DNA of 64,000 nt from Tillandsia leiboldiana (Eukaryota > Streptophyta > Magnoliopsida > Poales > Bromeliaceae): positions 20,973,449-21,037,448 of the forward strand of contig CM055071.1 of assembly GCA_029204045.2 (NCBI GenBank), in the 5' to 3' direction. A program made the translations under genes and the position numbers. The notes under the pieces were generated by a model. It worked only from the letters and a program-made list of their open reading frames with translations. It did no database searches and had not been told where the DNA came from. This document shows positions 45,226 through 55,929 of the stretch, one piece after another (the stretch's first letter is position 1; every line of letters begins with the position of its first letter).

Positions 45226-46603
45226 CTAGGAAAACGTGCAGGATATTTTACACAGATTTCGATGCATGTTAAATCGCCGCAACTCTAAAAACCCTATTCC
45301 GGGAGATTCCTACATCGGATTTCAGATCCGATTGCACCATTGGTCATCATTTTTTGTGCTCCTTCACAGAAAAATACTCATGCAACACACCGACCGACTT
45401 AAAGAAACTCGATAATTTCGATTCACTCAAAGGGGTGCTTTATTAGAAGGAGGGTAGAATATTACTAAAAAGTCGTGTCATTACACTCGAGTAGTGGGCC
45501 GAGGGGTCGGGTTGTTGTGGGATGCATTTACACTCGTGTCTGGGGACCGAGTGGAGTCTGATAGCAGTCTGTAGATCTGGGTTTTGTGGGAGCTGTCAGA
45601 GTGACAGTGGGTCTCGACTGTGCAGTTTTCCAGCCTGTGAGTGAGACAGTGTTCTGTTGGTTACAGCCGATCTTGTTGATCGAGGATTTGGATTATAGCC
45701 TGCATGAGCCACATTTGAGCTCGACAGAGATGCGCGGATACTTTACTCGTTGGGGTCGCGCCCCTCGAGAGCCACTCCAGAGTTGGGCCTGATACTTCTA
45801 TCGCGACTTGTCGATGCATTGTCCCTCTGGCTGGGCCAGTTTTGGCAGTCACGGACACCGTCCCTCTGGCTGGGCCAGTTTTGGCAGTCACGGACGCCCT
45901 ACGTAAGTCCGGTCCTCCGGGATGTAACGGCAGTAGGTAGGCGCAGGTTTGACTGGACCCGAGGAGGCAGTCAGCTTAGATTGGGTGATTTGAGTTGAGA
46001 GCTAGTTGTAGCATCATGTTCTTTCTGTTCCACTCCTTAAGCATCTAGATAGAGGCATAGTAGCTGTAGAGTTTACTTTTCCAGCTTTTTCTTACAGCAC
46101 TGCATATGTTACTTTATGCCTCTAGTAGACTTAGTGGGCAGACCGTCGGGCTTGTTGGCGGCACCCACTGAGAACTACTGTGGGATGTAATTCTCACACC
46201 CGTCGTGGTGTCTTTTCCCCAGGGACTTCTACTCCTGTTCCTGCTGCACCTGTTGCTGATCCGGCTGGTCGAGGTAAGGGAGTCGCGAGATAGATCCCTA
46301 CCAGTTGTCATCCTAAGAGTAGATGTACCCCCTTACATTTTGATAGTTCATGTTGAGTGATCTTGTAGTGAGGATTGAGTTGTACTCTTCTTTGTTTTGA
46401 GAGATATATGTATTTTGGTGAGGACTTGGGATGTATATTTTAGAGTTGTATTTATTTTATTTCTGCATTTACCTTTCAGCTCTGATATCTGTATAGTATA
46501 GATGATCTTTTGCAGGTTAGACGCTACGTCTATACGGGGCTTCCCGTATGGGCGGCGGATCTGTTGGCGAGCCCGGGTCGCAGTTTCGACCCGGGGCGTG
46601 AAA

Positions 46604-46628
46604 GTGGCAAGCCGGGGCGCTTCCGCTC
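46604..46628 (+). pseudogene. Right target duplication of element T and the continuation of family B gag
   Basis: GTGGC (46604-46608) is followed by about 20 bases that continue the zinc-knuckle coding sequence (KPGRF) interrupted at 23814. At 46629 a copia LTR begins, so the rest of this family B element is displaced beyond the window. Confidence 0.8.
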
Positions 46629-47477
46629 TGTTACGGCTTTTTGTGTTGGCATATTTCGTGAGTTGAGTCGGAGTCTTGAAGTGATCATATTGTCAATCAG
46701 CAATCGAAGACTCAGAGAAGATTCAACAAGAGCTCAAGTTGACACTCAGTGTTTTGAGTCTTGAAGATTGAAGTTGAAGAATTATGGATCATATACATCA
46801 ATCTCAAGGAAAATGGATTCGAAATGATCAGGTACGTTTAACTAAATAATTTTGGTGATCCGAATACATTTGTGTAGTTTAGAATCACTTGGATAAGTTT
46901 TCATTGCTTAAAAATAAAAAACTGGACAAGTTGGATGTTCAGGATCCGGATCAGACCATTTCAGTCCGGACCCCGAACATAGTTTAGTTCATGCGGAAAT
47001 CCAGTCTGGACCTCCCCTGTTTCAGTCCGGACCCCGAACTATGTGTTTGATGAAATCGCATGAATAGTCCGGATCAGGAAATTCCAGTCCGGGCCCCGAA
47101 CTATTTTTCTCAGGAAAATTGCTGAAAAAAGACGACAGTCCAGATCAGCCAAATCCAGTCCGTACCGTCGTGCGGGAAAAATTTTGTTATGTCAGTTTTT
47201 GATGCTTATCTCTTTCCAAAGGTTTCTAACTTATAAATAGACCCTAATTTCATCTTTTAGGGTATCCAGAAAAGGGATCAATCCACATATATAGAAGAAA
47301 GGAAAACACGATTAATTCATGTTGCTTCATCTATATTGATCAATTTGATTCTAGGGTTTCCAAACTCCTAATTCTTGTAGAATCAAATTGATGAATACTT
47401 AGATGGTGTTTTCTGATCTATCCTTGATCTAAGTATTCGGCGGATTATCATCACCAAGAAAAACAACGATCGACATC

Positions 47478-47580
47478 GTGGATTCGATGTGTTGAAGGCG
47501 TTTCGTGGATTCGAAATGTGTGCTCGTGGATTCGAGTGGTGCTCGTGGATTCGAGTGGCGTTCATGGATTCGAATGTGTG
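47478..47580 (+). repeat. GTGGATTCGA repeat cluster in the copia-1 LTR
   Basis: The word CGTGGATTCGA or a near form recurs five times at irregular spacing. Related clusters lie at 55410-55590 and, reversed, at about 60695-60850. Confidence 0.75.
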
Positions 47581-47825
47581 CAGTGGACGTGCAGTCGGTG
47601 AGCGCAAGATCCGAAGAACTTGAAGGAGGGGTTTGAGTCCGTGGAGTCGGTAATCACCTTGTTATTCTTCTTTTCTTAGTGGATTGTTATTGTGTGTTGG
47701 TCCCGTGGCTTTTCTCCTGGATTGGAGTTTTCACGTATATCTCGGTGTGCTGTTTTTATTTTTCATATTGGTTTTTATTTTGCATTGAGATTGTGATTTT
47801 TGTTTGTTACACCTATTCACCCCCC

Positions 47826-47830
47826 CTCTA
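47826..47830. repeat. Left target-site duplication (CTCTA) of the family B solo LTR
   Basis: CTCTA occurs at 47826-47830 and at 54563-54567, abutting the solo LTR ends. Confidence 0.85.
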
Positions 47831-48459
47831 TGTAATGACACGATTTTTCCGATAATTTTTACCCTCCTGTTAATAAAGTGTTTCTTTTAGTGAATTTGAA
47901 TTATCGAGTTTTGTGAGTCGGTCGAGTTGTGGCACGAGTATTTTTCTATAAAAGGGCTCGGAAAATGATGACCGACGGTGCAATCGGATCTGAAATCCGA
48001 CGTAGGGATCTCTCGAAACAGGGTTTTTAGAGTTGCGGTGACTTAACGAGCATCGGAATCCGTGTAAAATATCATGCACGCTTTATGAGGAAATGCGGGT
48101 TTATCCTGTGGGATTAATTAATTAAAGAATTAATTATTCGGTGAAGATATTAAAAGGTGTGATTTAATTGTACGTACGAAAAGGAAAAATCCCACTTTTC
48201 GTAAAAAGAGAAATCCTAGCCGGAGAGAACGAGGGAGAAAAGAGAAGAAAAAGGCGGAACCCAAACCAGAGGAGGGAAAAAGAAAGAAAGAGGAAGAAGA
48301 CGGAGGAATCCGATCACCCCGAACCACGTACCGGAATTAGGAGTGCGATCGGTCGACTCCCCCGTCGGAACTTTCGGTAAGTAGATTTCATTTTGTGGTA
48401 TTTTTTTGGGGATTTTCGTATCTTTTCGTTGTCATCATCGCCGTCTCCGTCTCCGACGT

Positions 48460-48960
48460 CACCGCCGGCCCCGCCGCCGCCGCCGCGCGATCTAGGGCAC
48501 GGCGCGGGCGGACGGAAGACGCGCGTCGCCGCTAGGGCACCGCGCGGGCGGGCGGAAGGCGCGCGGCGCCGCTAGGGCACCGCGCGGGCGGACGCCGCGC
48601 GGCCTCGTGCCGTGCGGGGCGCCCGTGGACGGGCGGGCGCCGCGGTGGCGCCGCCCGCGGGCGCACACCGCGGGGCCTCGCGCCACGCTGGGCACCCTCG
48701 GACGGGCGGGCGCCGCGGTGGCGCCGCCCGCGGGCGCACACCGCGGGGCCTCGCGCCGCGCTGGGCACCCTCGGGCGGGCGGGCGCCGCCCGCGGGCGCG
48801 CCCCGCGCGGGGCACCCGCGGGCCGACGGGCGCCGCCGCGGACGCATGCCGCGTGGTTTCGTGCCGCGCGGGACATCCGCGAGCGGCGGCATCCGCGCGA
48901 GAAAACCCCGCGGGCGACGACTTCCGCGTGGGAGGGCGCGCGGGGAGCCGTCAAGTGATG
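48460..48960 (+). repeat. GC-rich degenerate tandem block of the family B LTR
   Basis: Imperfect repeats of about 105 bp (GGGCGCCGCGGTGGCGCCGCCC, spaced near 48640 and 48715) contain very dense CpG. Overlapping Ala/Arg-rich frames on both strands are not supported as genes. Confidence 0.75.
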
Positions 48961-50945
48961 TAAGAGCGCCGTTTTTGGGTTTTGCGTCGTGGGGTTAGTT
49001 TTGGATTTCCGTTTTCGCGGTGTAAGTGCGTGTTATTAATTATCGTTTTTGGGGACTACTTTAGGTCCAAGTGCGCAGCGGGAGTGTATTAAAGGTCCAA
49101 TTGCTCCGATCTTTCCGCAACTAGGTGGGTACCCCTTTGCAATAAGTGCAATATGTCATCGTGAAAATTATGTTAATCTGTTTAATAAAGTAGATGAGGT
49201 GTTTCAGTTGAATTAACCATTAACATGAATATGTACCGTTTCTTCTGTTATTAACTGTGGTGACAAAGTGTCGCGGTGATTGTTACACGCCGTTTTCGGC
49301 TATCATGTTCTTGGATGCTTACACGTACACAGGCGGATTGACCTCCGCATGGGTGTACTTTTCTGGAGAAGTGGTCTGAATTACCCGTGTACCCCACAAA
49401 AGTGAAAGTGCCGGGTGGGGACCTCTTCACGGCAGCTAAAAGTGCCACACTAGCGCCGTGAAGGGGTTAAAGGCATCACGTAAGTAAAGTAATTGTTCAC
49501 GACGGGAGATCGTCGACTCCCCGACAGGTACCATGTGATTAAATCAAGTAATGTGGACTCATGAGGAGGAAAAGCGAAAGGTTCCAGTGTATTTCGTTTG
49601 ATTTAAAGTTATTCTTATTTGTTTGAAACATCTACTTTATTTGTCACTGACTTTACCCACTCCGTGACAGGTCCGTCTAGGTGTAGTAACCGGGATGGTG
49701 GTGAGGCAGTGTCTAGAGGACCATAGCCGTACGAGGCTTTACTACAGAACTCTTGTTTGGTTTCTCTCATTTCTCTTTTTGGTTTAACTGTTAGTTTAAT
49801 TTGCTTAATTGTGGATCATAATAGATGTTGGTTAGTTAATTAGTTGACACTGTGGATTTAACATACTGTTATGAATTCTTATGCGGTCATTTTACATTAA
49901 ACAAAGGTTTCGAAAACGCTTTCCAAAAACCAAGTGTCGTGTGGGCACAATCTTGAAAACCTCTGGATTTATCCTTTCAAAAACATGTAGTCACCTTTTT
50001 GTGAATGCGTAGACGTTTTGGAAAAATGGGTGTCGGGTGGACACCGTTTGTGTGAGGACCTGGATCCCCACGACGAGATTACTGGTTGAACAGCAGCTTC
50101 TGGAGTCCTATATGGTGTGTCGGTGGTGTTTGTGCATAATTTGGACACAAGTGATGGACTTCGGGCTTAAAATAGATCATGTGAGTGATCGGAGGACCCC
50201 GTCGGATGTTTAGGAGTGGTTTCGCGCGAAGCGAATATTAAAATTGGACTCAGCGTGAAGTTTGGACCAAAGAATACCTTTCCGGATGCCTTCGGCAAAT
50301 TTTAGAGTTAGAATAGGCAAATCGGACATCGGATTTGGATTCAGCGCGCGAAAACGATGAAAATAGATTATTCACTTGTATTTTTCGGAGCTCGGATGAC
50401 GCGCACGGATTTCGAGGCTGTAGGCACTGTTCCGGCGGCCGGGGGCAGCGTCGGCGGCGGCGGGCAGCGGCGGAGCACGGCGGCGCGGGCGTGGGCAGGC
50501 GGCGGAGCAGGCGCGGGCAGCGCGCGGGCAGCCACGGTGTTGCGGGGTTTGGAGTGCCACGTGGAGGCTTCCTACTGGTTTGCTTTGGACATGTGGCATG
50601 GTTTTACTGGTTGGTGTGGTGGTCGCGGTCCACGGAGGAGCGTGGAGTGCTGTGGACCGGGCGGGGCCATGTGGCTGCCACTGGTTGGCCGGTCCACGTG
50701 CACCCGGTCCACGGAACTGGTGTAGCGGCCTCGGGAAGCGTGCATGGCAGATGTGCAGGCGGCGAGGCAGGCGCACGTGGGCGCGTGCTGACCGGTGTTT
50801 CCCGTGCATGGGCGTGCCACGCGTCGGCTGCAGGGTGGACCATGCGGCGCGTGGCTAGTGGAGGATTTGGCTGTACGCTGTGCGGGGGTGACGTGTCGCA
50901 ATCTCAGCGAACCGGGCGCGCGTTGGACGGCTGATCGGGCATCAC

Positions 50946-50971
50946 TATTGGCGCCCGAATCTTTCGGGCGC
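50946..50971. promoter_or_regulatory. Inverted repeat upstream of the TATA box in the family A solo LTR
   Basis: Arms GGCGCCCGAA and TTCGGGCGCC, separated by a few bases, occupy the position of the ACAGT...ACTGT palindrome in the other LTRs. They share only the GGGCGC/GCGCCC outer arm with those. Confidence 0.75.
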
Positions 50972-51016
50972 CCGGAAATTGTCCCCCAATGTGCCTTTTT
51001 CATCCGAATTTCAGCC

Positions 51017-51024
51017 TATAAATA
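51017..51024 (+). promoter_or_regulatory. TATA box of the family A solo LTR
   Basis: TATAAATA lies in CAGCCTATAAATAGG, matching the TATA context of the T LTRs. Confidence 0.7.
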
Positions 51025-54000
51025 GGTAGCAGGGGCCTATTGTGCGGGTTTTTCTAGCATTTCTGGAGCTCCCCTTCTTCGCAGAGCCTTCTACTTCATC
51101 TCCTCCACCCTTCGAAGGATTTTCGGGATTTTTGGAGGACGTGCCATCGACGCTATCTGCGACGCGGCGCACAGCGACGCACTTTGGATTTTTGGCTATT
51201 ACCGTCGCTCTTCAGTCCGCGAGGCACACCGGATCACCCCAATGGAATTTTGAGTCTATTTTCATGGCAGCGTGTTCACGAGAGGTAAGGCTTCGTTTTC
51301 CGTGTTGTTCACTTCTCCTTATTTCGAGTTTTCGGCACTGATCTCGAGGTGTTTCTGTGACCCCTTTTCTATTGTGAGATTTTGGACAGCGGAGGCTTGT
51401 CGATTTTCTATCTCGACCTACGAGCATCGGAATGAGGCGTTTAAGGACTCGATTGACATCTACTCTCCGAGAGGAACGCGCTCATATTTTTATTGGATTT
51501 TTCTGAGGAATTTTCCAAGGTGAGATTTATGCTTCTTTGGGGTTGTATCCCGCAGTTTTGCAGTATTGTGGAGTACCGGCGCCCCGCGTTGTTTAATTTG
51601 TATCTTGGCCTACAGGTGTCGGAACGGGGCGTATATACTCGTTTTGGGGCTACTCGTCGCGAGGATCGCAACCGTGAATTTTCTGGAATTTTTGGAGCAC
51701 TACTTGGAGGTGAGAATGCCCCTCTGTGTGCTGTTAGGGAAAAACAGTAATGTTGTTTTGTGTACGTTTTGGGGTATGATTAGTGAATTGAGTTGTGTTG
51801 TGTGCGTTGTGGAATTTGTAACTCGGCCACCGGGACTCGGATTTTGACGTGCAGGTACTCGTTTCGAAGGTCTCGATGCGGCGATCGCGACAATATTTTT
51901 GTCGGATTTTTCAGAATCCGTTCTGTAGGTGAAAACTGCACATCTTCGGGGCTATTTTCTGATGTTGTATATACTTGGATATTTTGGGGAATAAACTATA
52001 ACCTTGGACCTTTTGTTGTCCCCAGGAGGGTTCGTGAGTATTTCTGAACCTGCTGGAATTGGAGATAGTGGATTCCGGGTATTTTCAGCTAAATGGAGCC
52101 GAGGCTTGCGCGACGTGTACCGAGGGTGCAGCTTTAGCAGATTTTGGACTGTGAGCGTCTACACTCTTCACCGACTTCAGGTTTGCCTTGGTTTAAGCGC
52201 TTCAGGTGGGTAAACTTAGTAATTGCAACTGTTAGAGGGAATGGCAGGGTTTATATGCATGTTATGCCTTATGGGAGGTGCAATAGTGGATGTTCATGTA
52301 TGGTTAAGATAAGCTTACCTGTGAGAATGTCACCCTCTATGATTGATAGCATGCCTAATTTAATGTGCAACCAATATGAGCGAGAGGTAAGCATGGAAAC
52401 AGCCTAGATCATGTGGATTGATGTTTACCTGATAATTGTACATGCTTGTTGAACTAGAGACTTAACATGCAATAGACAGATTAAATTTATCCCACACTAG
52501 ATGATATAGAGATCATACATGTTTATTCAGTGGCCTATTTATGCGAGATTGGTATATCATAGTGGGAATATTGTAGTATGCTTTGCTACTATATGTTTTA
52601 CTCTCTTTTATTGTTTCCAAGGACAAAAGCATGCTCGAATGGACTTGTAGTTAGGCCATCTTTTACTGCTGCACTACTTATTGGAACTTGACTTAGGAGA
52701 AACCATGCTTTTCCTTTCTCCTCCTTGTTAGTCAGGTGGTCAGTGTTACTCGGGTTCGAGCAGGGGTCTGGGTAGTGTAGTCGGGATTTTGATTCTGGGA
52801 CAGGTTGGATTAGTTGTGGGGTATTGCGGCAACCGCGGATATTGGGCGGTTGACCGGATGCTTATCTATGCACCAGATTGGGTATCAGTTTTCTCTAGTG
52901 GAGGGAGTTTCCCACTTATCGTTTAGTTGCATCCGATTGAGGTCGGGTCTTTCTTTAGTGGTTGAGTTTTCCCACTTTGATCAGATTTATGATCAAAGTC
53001 CTGCTATACAGAGATACTTGTTACTGAGATACTTTACTCGTGCGGGTCGCTCCCCTCGAGCGCCACTCCAGAGGTAGGCTTTTCGGACCCAGCCATGTGT
53101 GCCGGTCTGATACTTTTTTGGGATGCGAGCCGTGCGGGCCGGTCCCGCGGTTTCGAGCCATGTGTGCAGATTCCGCTGAGCAGACAATGCCAGTTTTACT
53201 GGTGGCTCCAGATTGGGTTATTACTGGCATTTACTTTCTTGCTTCACTCGTGTCAGGGGGACTGAGTGGAGTCTTGTAGCTGTGTTTAGACCAGTGCTAG
53301 TGTTGTTGGGATCCATTTGGGGACTGTGGCCCCGAGGTCTTTGTGAGTTGTTGACCATTGTGCGAGAGGCTCGGTGATCTTGAGTTTATCCGTTCTGAGA
53401 GAGAGCGTGGATTTTGACTATAGCCTGCATGAGCCACTACTCGATAGCGAGTTAGTCCGTTTGGACGCCCTACGTAATTCTTGCACGTTAGCGGGAGGTG
53501 GTTGTAGGTGGGCGCAGGTTTGACTGGACCAGATGTGGCAGTCAGCTCGATTGGGTCGATTGTGCACTTCATGTGCTAGTGGTTGCATACCATTATTTGA
53601 TTCTCCCCTTTTGTGCATTTAGATAGAGGCATGGTAGCTGTTGGGAGTCTCCAGCTTTCGTATTTCAGTCCTTACGGCTTTGGTTATTTTATGTCTCTTG
53701 AGGATTTAGTGGGCAGACCGTCAGGTCTGGCGGTGGTACCCACTGAGAACTCCCTTTTTGGTGTAGTTCTCACACCCTTTGGGGGTCTTCCCCCTCCTTT
53801 TTCCTTCCTATCCCTTGTTTTGCAGTCTTAGCGGGTGTTGCGGATTCTGCGGTGGTTGTTCGAGGCGAGGGAGTCGCGTGCTAGATCCCTACCCGTCGTT
53901 GGAGAGTAGCGGTACCCCTTCAGAGGAGATCTTCAGTAGATTAGTCGTTTTATTTTTTCTCTTTTGAGAGACTGATGTAGTGAGGATATATTATGTATTG

Positions 54001-54590
54001 AGAGACTGTACACTGATGTATTTATTGGAGTTACCTCCTGGTTAGGTTCAGAGCTTGTATTTGAGGATATTGTAGTATTACTTTTTGGGAGACGGACATT
54101 GTTGTATTATTTCCAGTTGTACAGTGATTGATTTTAGTTATACAGCAGATTTTTATTTATAGCTCTGATATCTGTTTAGCTATAGTACTTTTCTTGCAAG
54201 TAGGACGCTTCGCCTATGCGGGTTTGGCATAGGTGGCGGATCTGTTGGCGAGCCCGGGTCGCAGTTTCGACCCCGGGGCGTGACAGTTTGCAAACCCGTA
54301 GTTATCTCTTGATGTGATTGAATGGAATTTCTCTTCTTTACTACGTTCACTGTGACTGTGTGGCTAAAGAAGGTTGTTGTTGTTGTTGTTGTTGTTGTAA
54401 ATGTGACGCCGTGCATATACAAAGGAGACTCTGTCCGTTTGAAGAGTGAATTTGTATATGTGGCGGGTCTGACACACACCGGTGGGCGAGGTCGTTATTC
54501 ATAAAGAATTAGAAAAAATATATACGCTTTTCCGCTTATCCTTAGACCTCCGGGGCGTGACACTCTAGTTGTTTGATAGTACCTATTTAG

Positions 54591-55896
54591 TGTTAAGGAT
54601 TTTAGTTTTGGCGTATTTCGTGAAAGTGCTTAAGTCTTGAAGATTGAAGATGAAGAAACTTGGATCATATACCTCAATCTCAAGAAAGAAGAATTCAAAA
54701 GGATCAGGTAAGTTTAACTAAACAATATTGGTGATCTGAATACTTCTTATAATGTAGAAACACTTGGATGGATTTTTAATCGCATAAAAATCAAAAACTG
54801 GACATGGTATATGTTCAGGATCCGGAACAGGGGACTACAGTCCGGACCCCGAACGTTGGTTGGTTCATGCACAAATCCAGTCCTGAACATCCCTGTTTCG
54901 TTCCGGACCTCGAACGTGGAGTTTGCTGAAATCGCATGAACAGTCCGGACCGTAGGATTTCGTTCCGGACCACGAACCTTGTTTTTTTAGGAATTCTCTG
55001 AAAAACAACGACAGTCCTGAACGAGCCTAATCCAGTCCGGACCGTCGTGCGGGAAAAATTCTGTTACAATCAGTTTTTGATTCTTATCCACTTCCAATGG
55101 TTTCTAACCTATAAGTAAACCCTAATTCTATCTTTTAGGGTAATCCACGATAAGTTTTATACTCCGGGAAATGACGGAAAAATATTAACGGAGAAAAACT
55201 TATAAGATCCACATATAGAGAAGAAAGGAAATAACTAGATTTAATACTTTGTTTCTTCATCTATATTAATTAATTTGATTCTAGGTTTTCATACTTAGAT
55301 TTTGAGTAGAATCAAATTAATGAATACTTAGATGGCATTTCCGATCTATCTTTGATCTAAGTATTCGGCGGATCATCACCACCAACAAAACAACGATTTT
55401 TCCACAAAATCGGCGCGTGGATTCGCGTGGCCTTGTGGATTCAAGGTGCTACCGCTCTCGTGGATTCAAAGCGAGGTACGTTCGTGTGATCGAGACGTAC
55501 TACCTGGTGGAGACCGTGGATTCGGTCAGACGTCGTGGACTCGACGTTGGACGCCGTGGATTCAGCGTTGGACGCAAATCGTGGATTCGAGGCGCGTTGC
55601 GGAGCGAGTGGAGAAGATCAACTCGGATCGTATGGAAAAAGGATGAGTCATCTGTGAGTGCGTTATATCACCTTTGTACATGTTATAATCTTAGTTGATT
55701 TCACCGTGTTATCGGTCCCGTGGTTTTTTACTCCTGGTTTTGGAGTTTTCCACGTAAAAATCTTGCGTGTTATTTTTCATTTCCGTATTGGGTTTTATTA
55801 CGCAAAGATTTTTGAGTGTTTATCGTTTACACCTATTCAACCCCCCTCTAGGTGGTTTTTCCCCTATTTAGATCCTTATTATAGTATAACCCAACA
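54591..55896 (+). mobile_element. 5' LTR of copia-2
   Basis: This is a 1306-bp LTR, TGTTAAGGATT ... TATAACCCAACA, the same length as the copia-3 LTR. It contains CCGGACC/CCGGAAC repeats (54818-55050) and a GTGGATTC cluster (55410-55590). Confidence 0.88.
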
Positions 55897-55898
55897 AT

Positions 55899-55910
55899 TG
55901 GTATCAGAGC
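55899..55910 (+). other. Primer-binding site of copia-2
   Basis: TGGTATCAGAGC lies 2 bases after the LTR and is complementary to initiator tRNA-Met. Confidence 0.9.
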
Positions 55911-55929
55911 GGGAATAGGATTGTAAACA

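Larger units (their letters stand above)
42850..45485 (-). mobile_element. Family B solo LTR inserted in the T 3' LTR
   Basis: This 2636-bp segment from TGTCACGCCCC to GTCATTACA is absent from the T 5' LTR. Its ends are the reverse complement of the family B LTR at 47831-54562 (TGTAATGACACG ... GGGGCGTGACA). Flanks CCCGA (42845-42849) and CTCGA (45486-45490) are a target duplication with one mismatch. There is no interior. It contains the GC-rich block (44260-44720) and a 63-bp tandem repeat (45088-45225). The short ORFs are not gene-like. Confidence 0.88.
23815..46603 (+). mobile_element. Element T: near full-length Tekay/Del-type Ty3/gypsy chromovirus with two insertions
   Basis: LTRs are at 23815-27080 and 40709-46603. 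A primer-binding site at 27089, gag, pol in the order protease-RT-RNase H-integrase, a chromodomain-like C-terminus and a polypurine tract at 40697 give the complete plan of a plant chromovirus. Without the inserted element LL (27663-36059) and the family B solo LTR (42850-45485), the element is about 11.7 kb. It has a perfect 5-bp target duplication. Coding lesions and the gag insertion make it non-functional now, although the LTRs remain very similar. Confidence 0.92.
40709..46603 (+). mobile_element. 3' LTR of element T, interrupted by a family B solo LTR
   Basis: The pieces 40709-42849 and 45486-46603 together match the 5' LTR. The LTR starts TGTGGTGGCCTTGG and ends GTGAAA instead of GTGACA, so the terminal CA has become AA. 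It repeats the ABRE cluster (about 41037-41505), the palindrome (41536-41562), the TATA box (41635) and the 39-bp tandem duplication (45821-45898). Confidence 0.9.
50051..54285 (+). mobile_element. Family A solo LTR nested in the family B solo LTR
   Basis: This 4235-bp LTR starts TGTGAGGACCTGG and ends GACCCCGGGGCGTGACA, with a perfect GTTTG duplication (50046-50050 and 54286-54290) and no interior. It holds CACGTG motifs (about 50558-50775), a GC inverted repeat near 50945-50973, a TATA box (51017-51024) and the 3' part shared with the T LTR. It is the best uninterrupted reference copy of family A for defining the split copy at 8271-22952. Confidence 0.9.
47831..54562 (+). mobile_element. 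Family B solo LTR in copia-1, itself interrupted by a family A solo LTR
   Basis: The LTR runs from TGTAATGACACG to GGGGCGTGACA and is about 2.49 kb when the nested insertion (50051-54285) is removed. It is the forward counterpart of 42850-45485. It includes a GC-rich block (48460-48960) and a (GTT)n run at 54375-54399. The CTCTA target duplication and lack of interior sequence make it a solo LTR. Confidence 0.88.
46629..54590 (+). mobile_element. Copia-1 LTR (46629-47830 plus 54563-54590), interrupted
   Basis: The sequence begins TGTTACGGCTTTTTG, like the ends of the copia LTRs at 54591 and 61704 (minus). It runs parallel to the 1306-bp copia-2 LTR: splice-like GATCAGGTACGTTTAACTAA, the CCGGACC repeats, a TATA box (TATAAATA at 47232-47239), the GTGGATTCGA cluster and the ACACCTATTCACCCCCC terminus. 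A family B solo LTR splits it at 47831 with TSD CTCTA. The final 30 or so bases are cut off by insertion of copia-2 at 54591. Whether it was a solo or a 5' LTR cannot be told from this window. Confidence 0.82.

Noticed and set aside
48492..48998. ORFs of 106-140 codons on both strands
   Set aside because: Same GC block in another family B LTR; frame content is not conserved.
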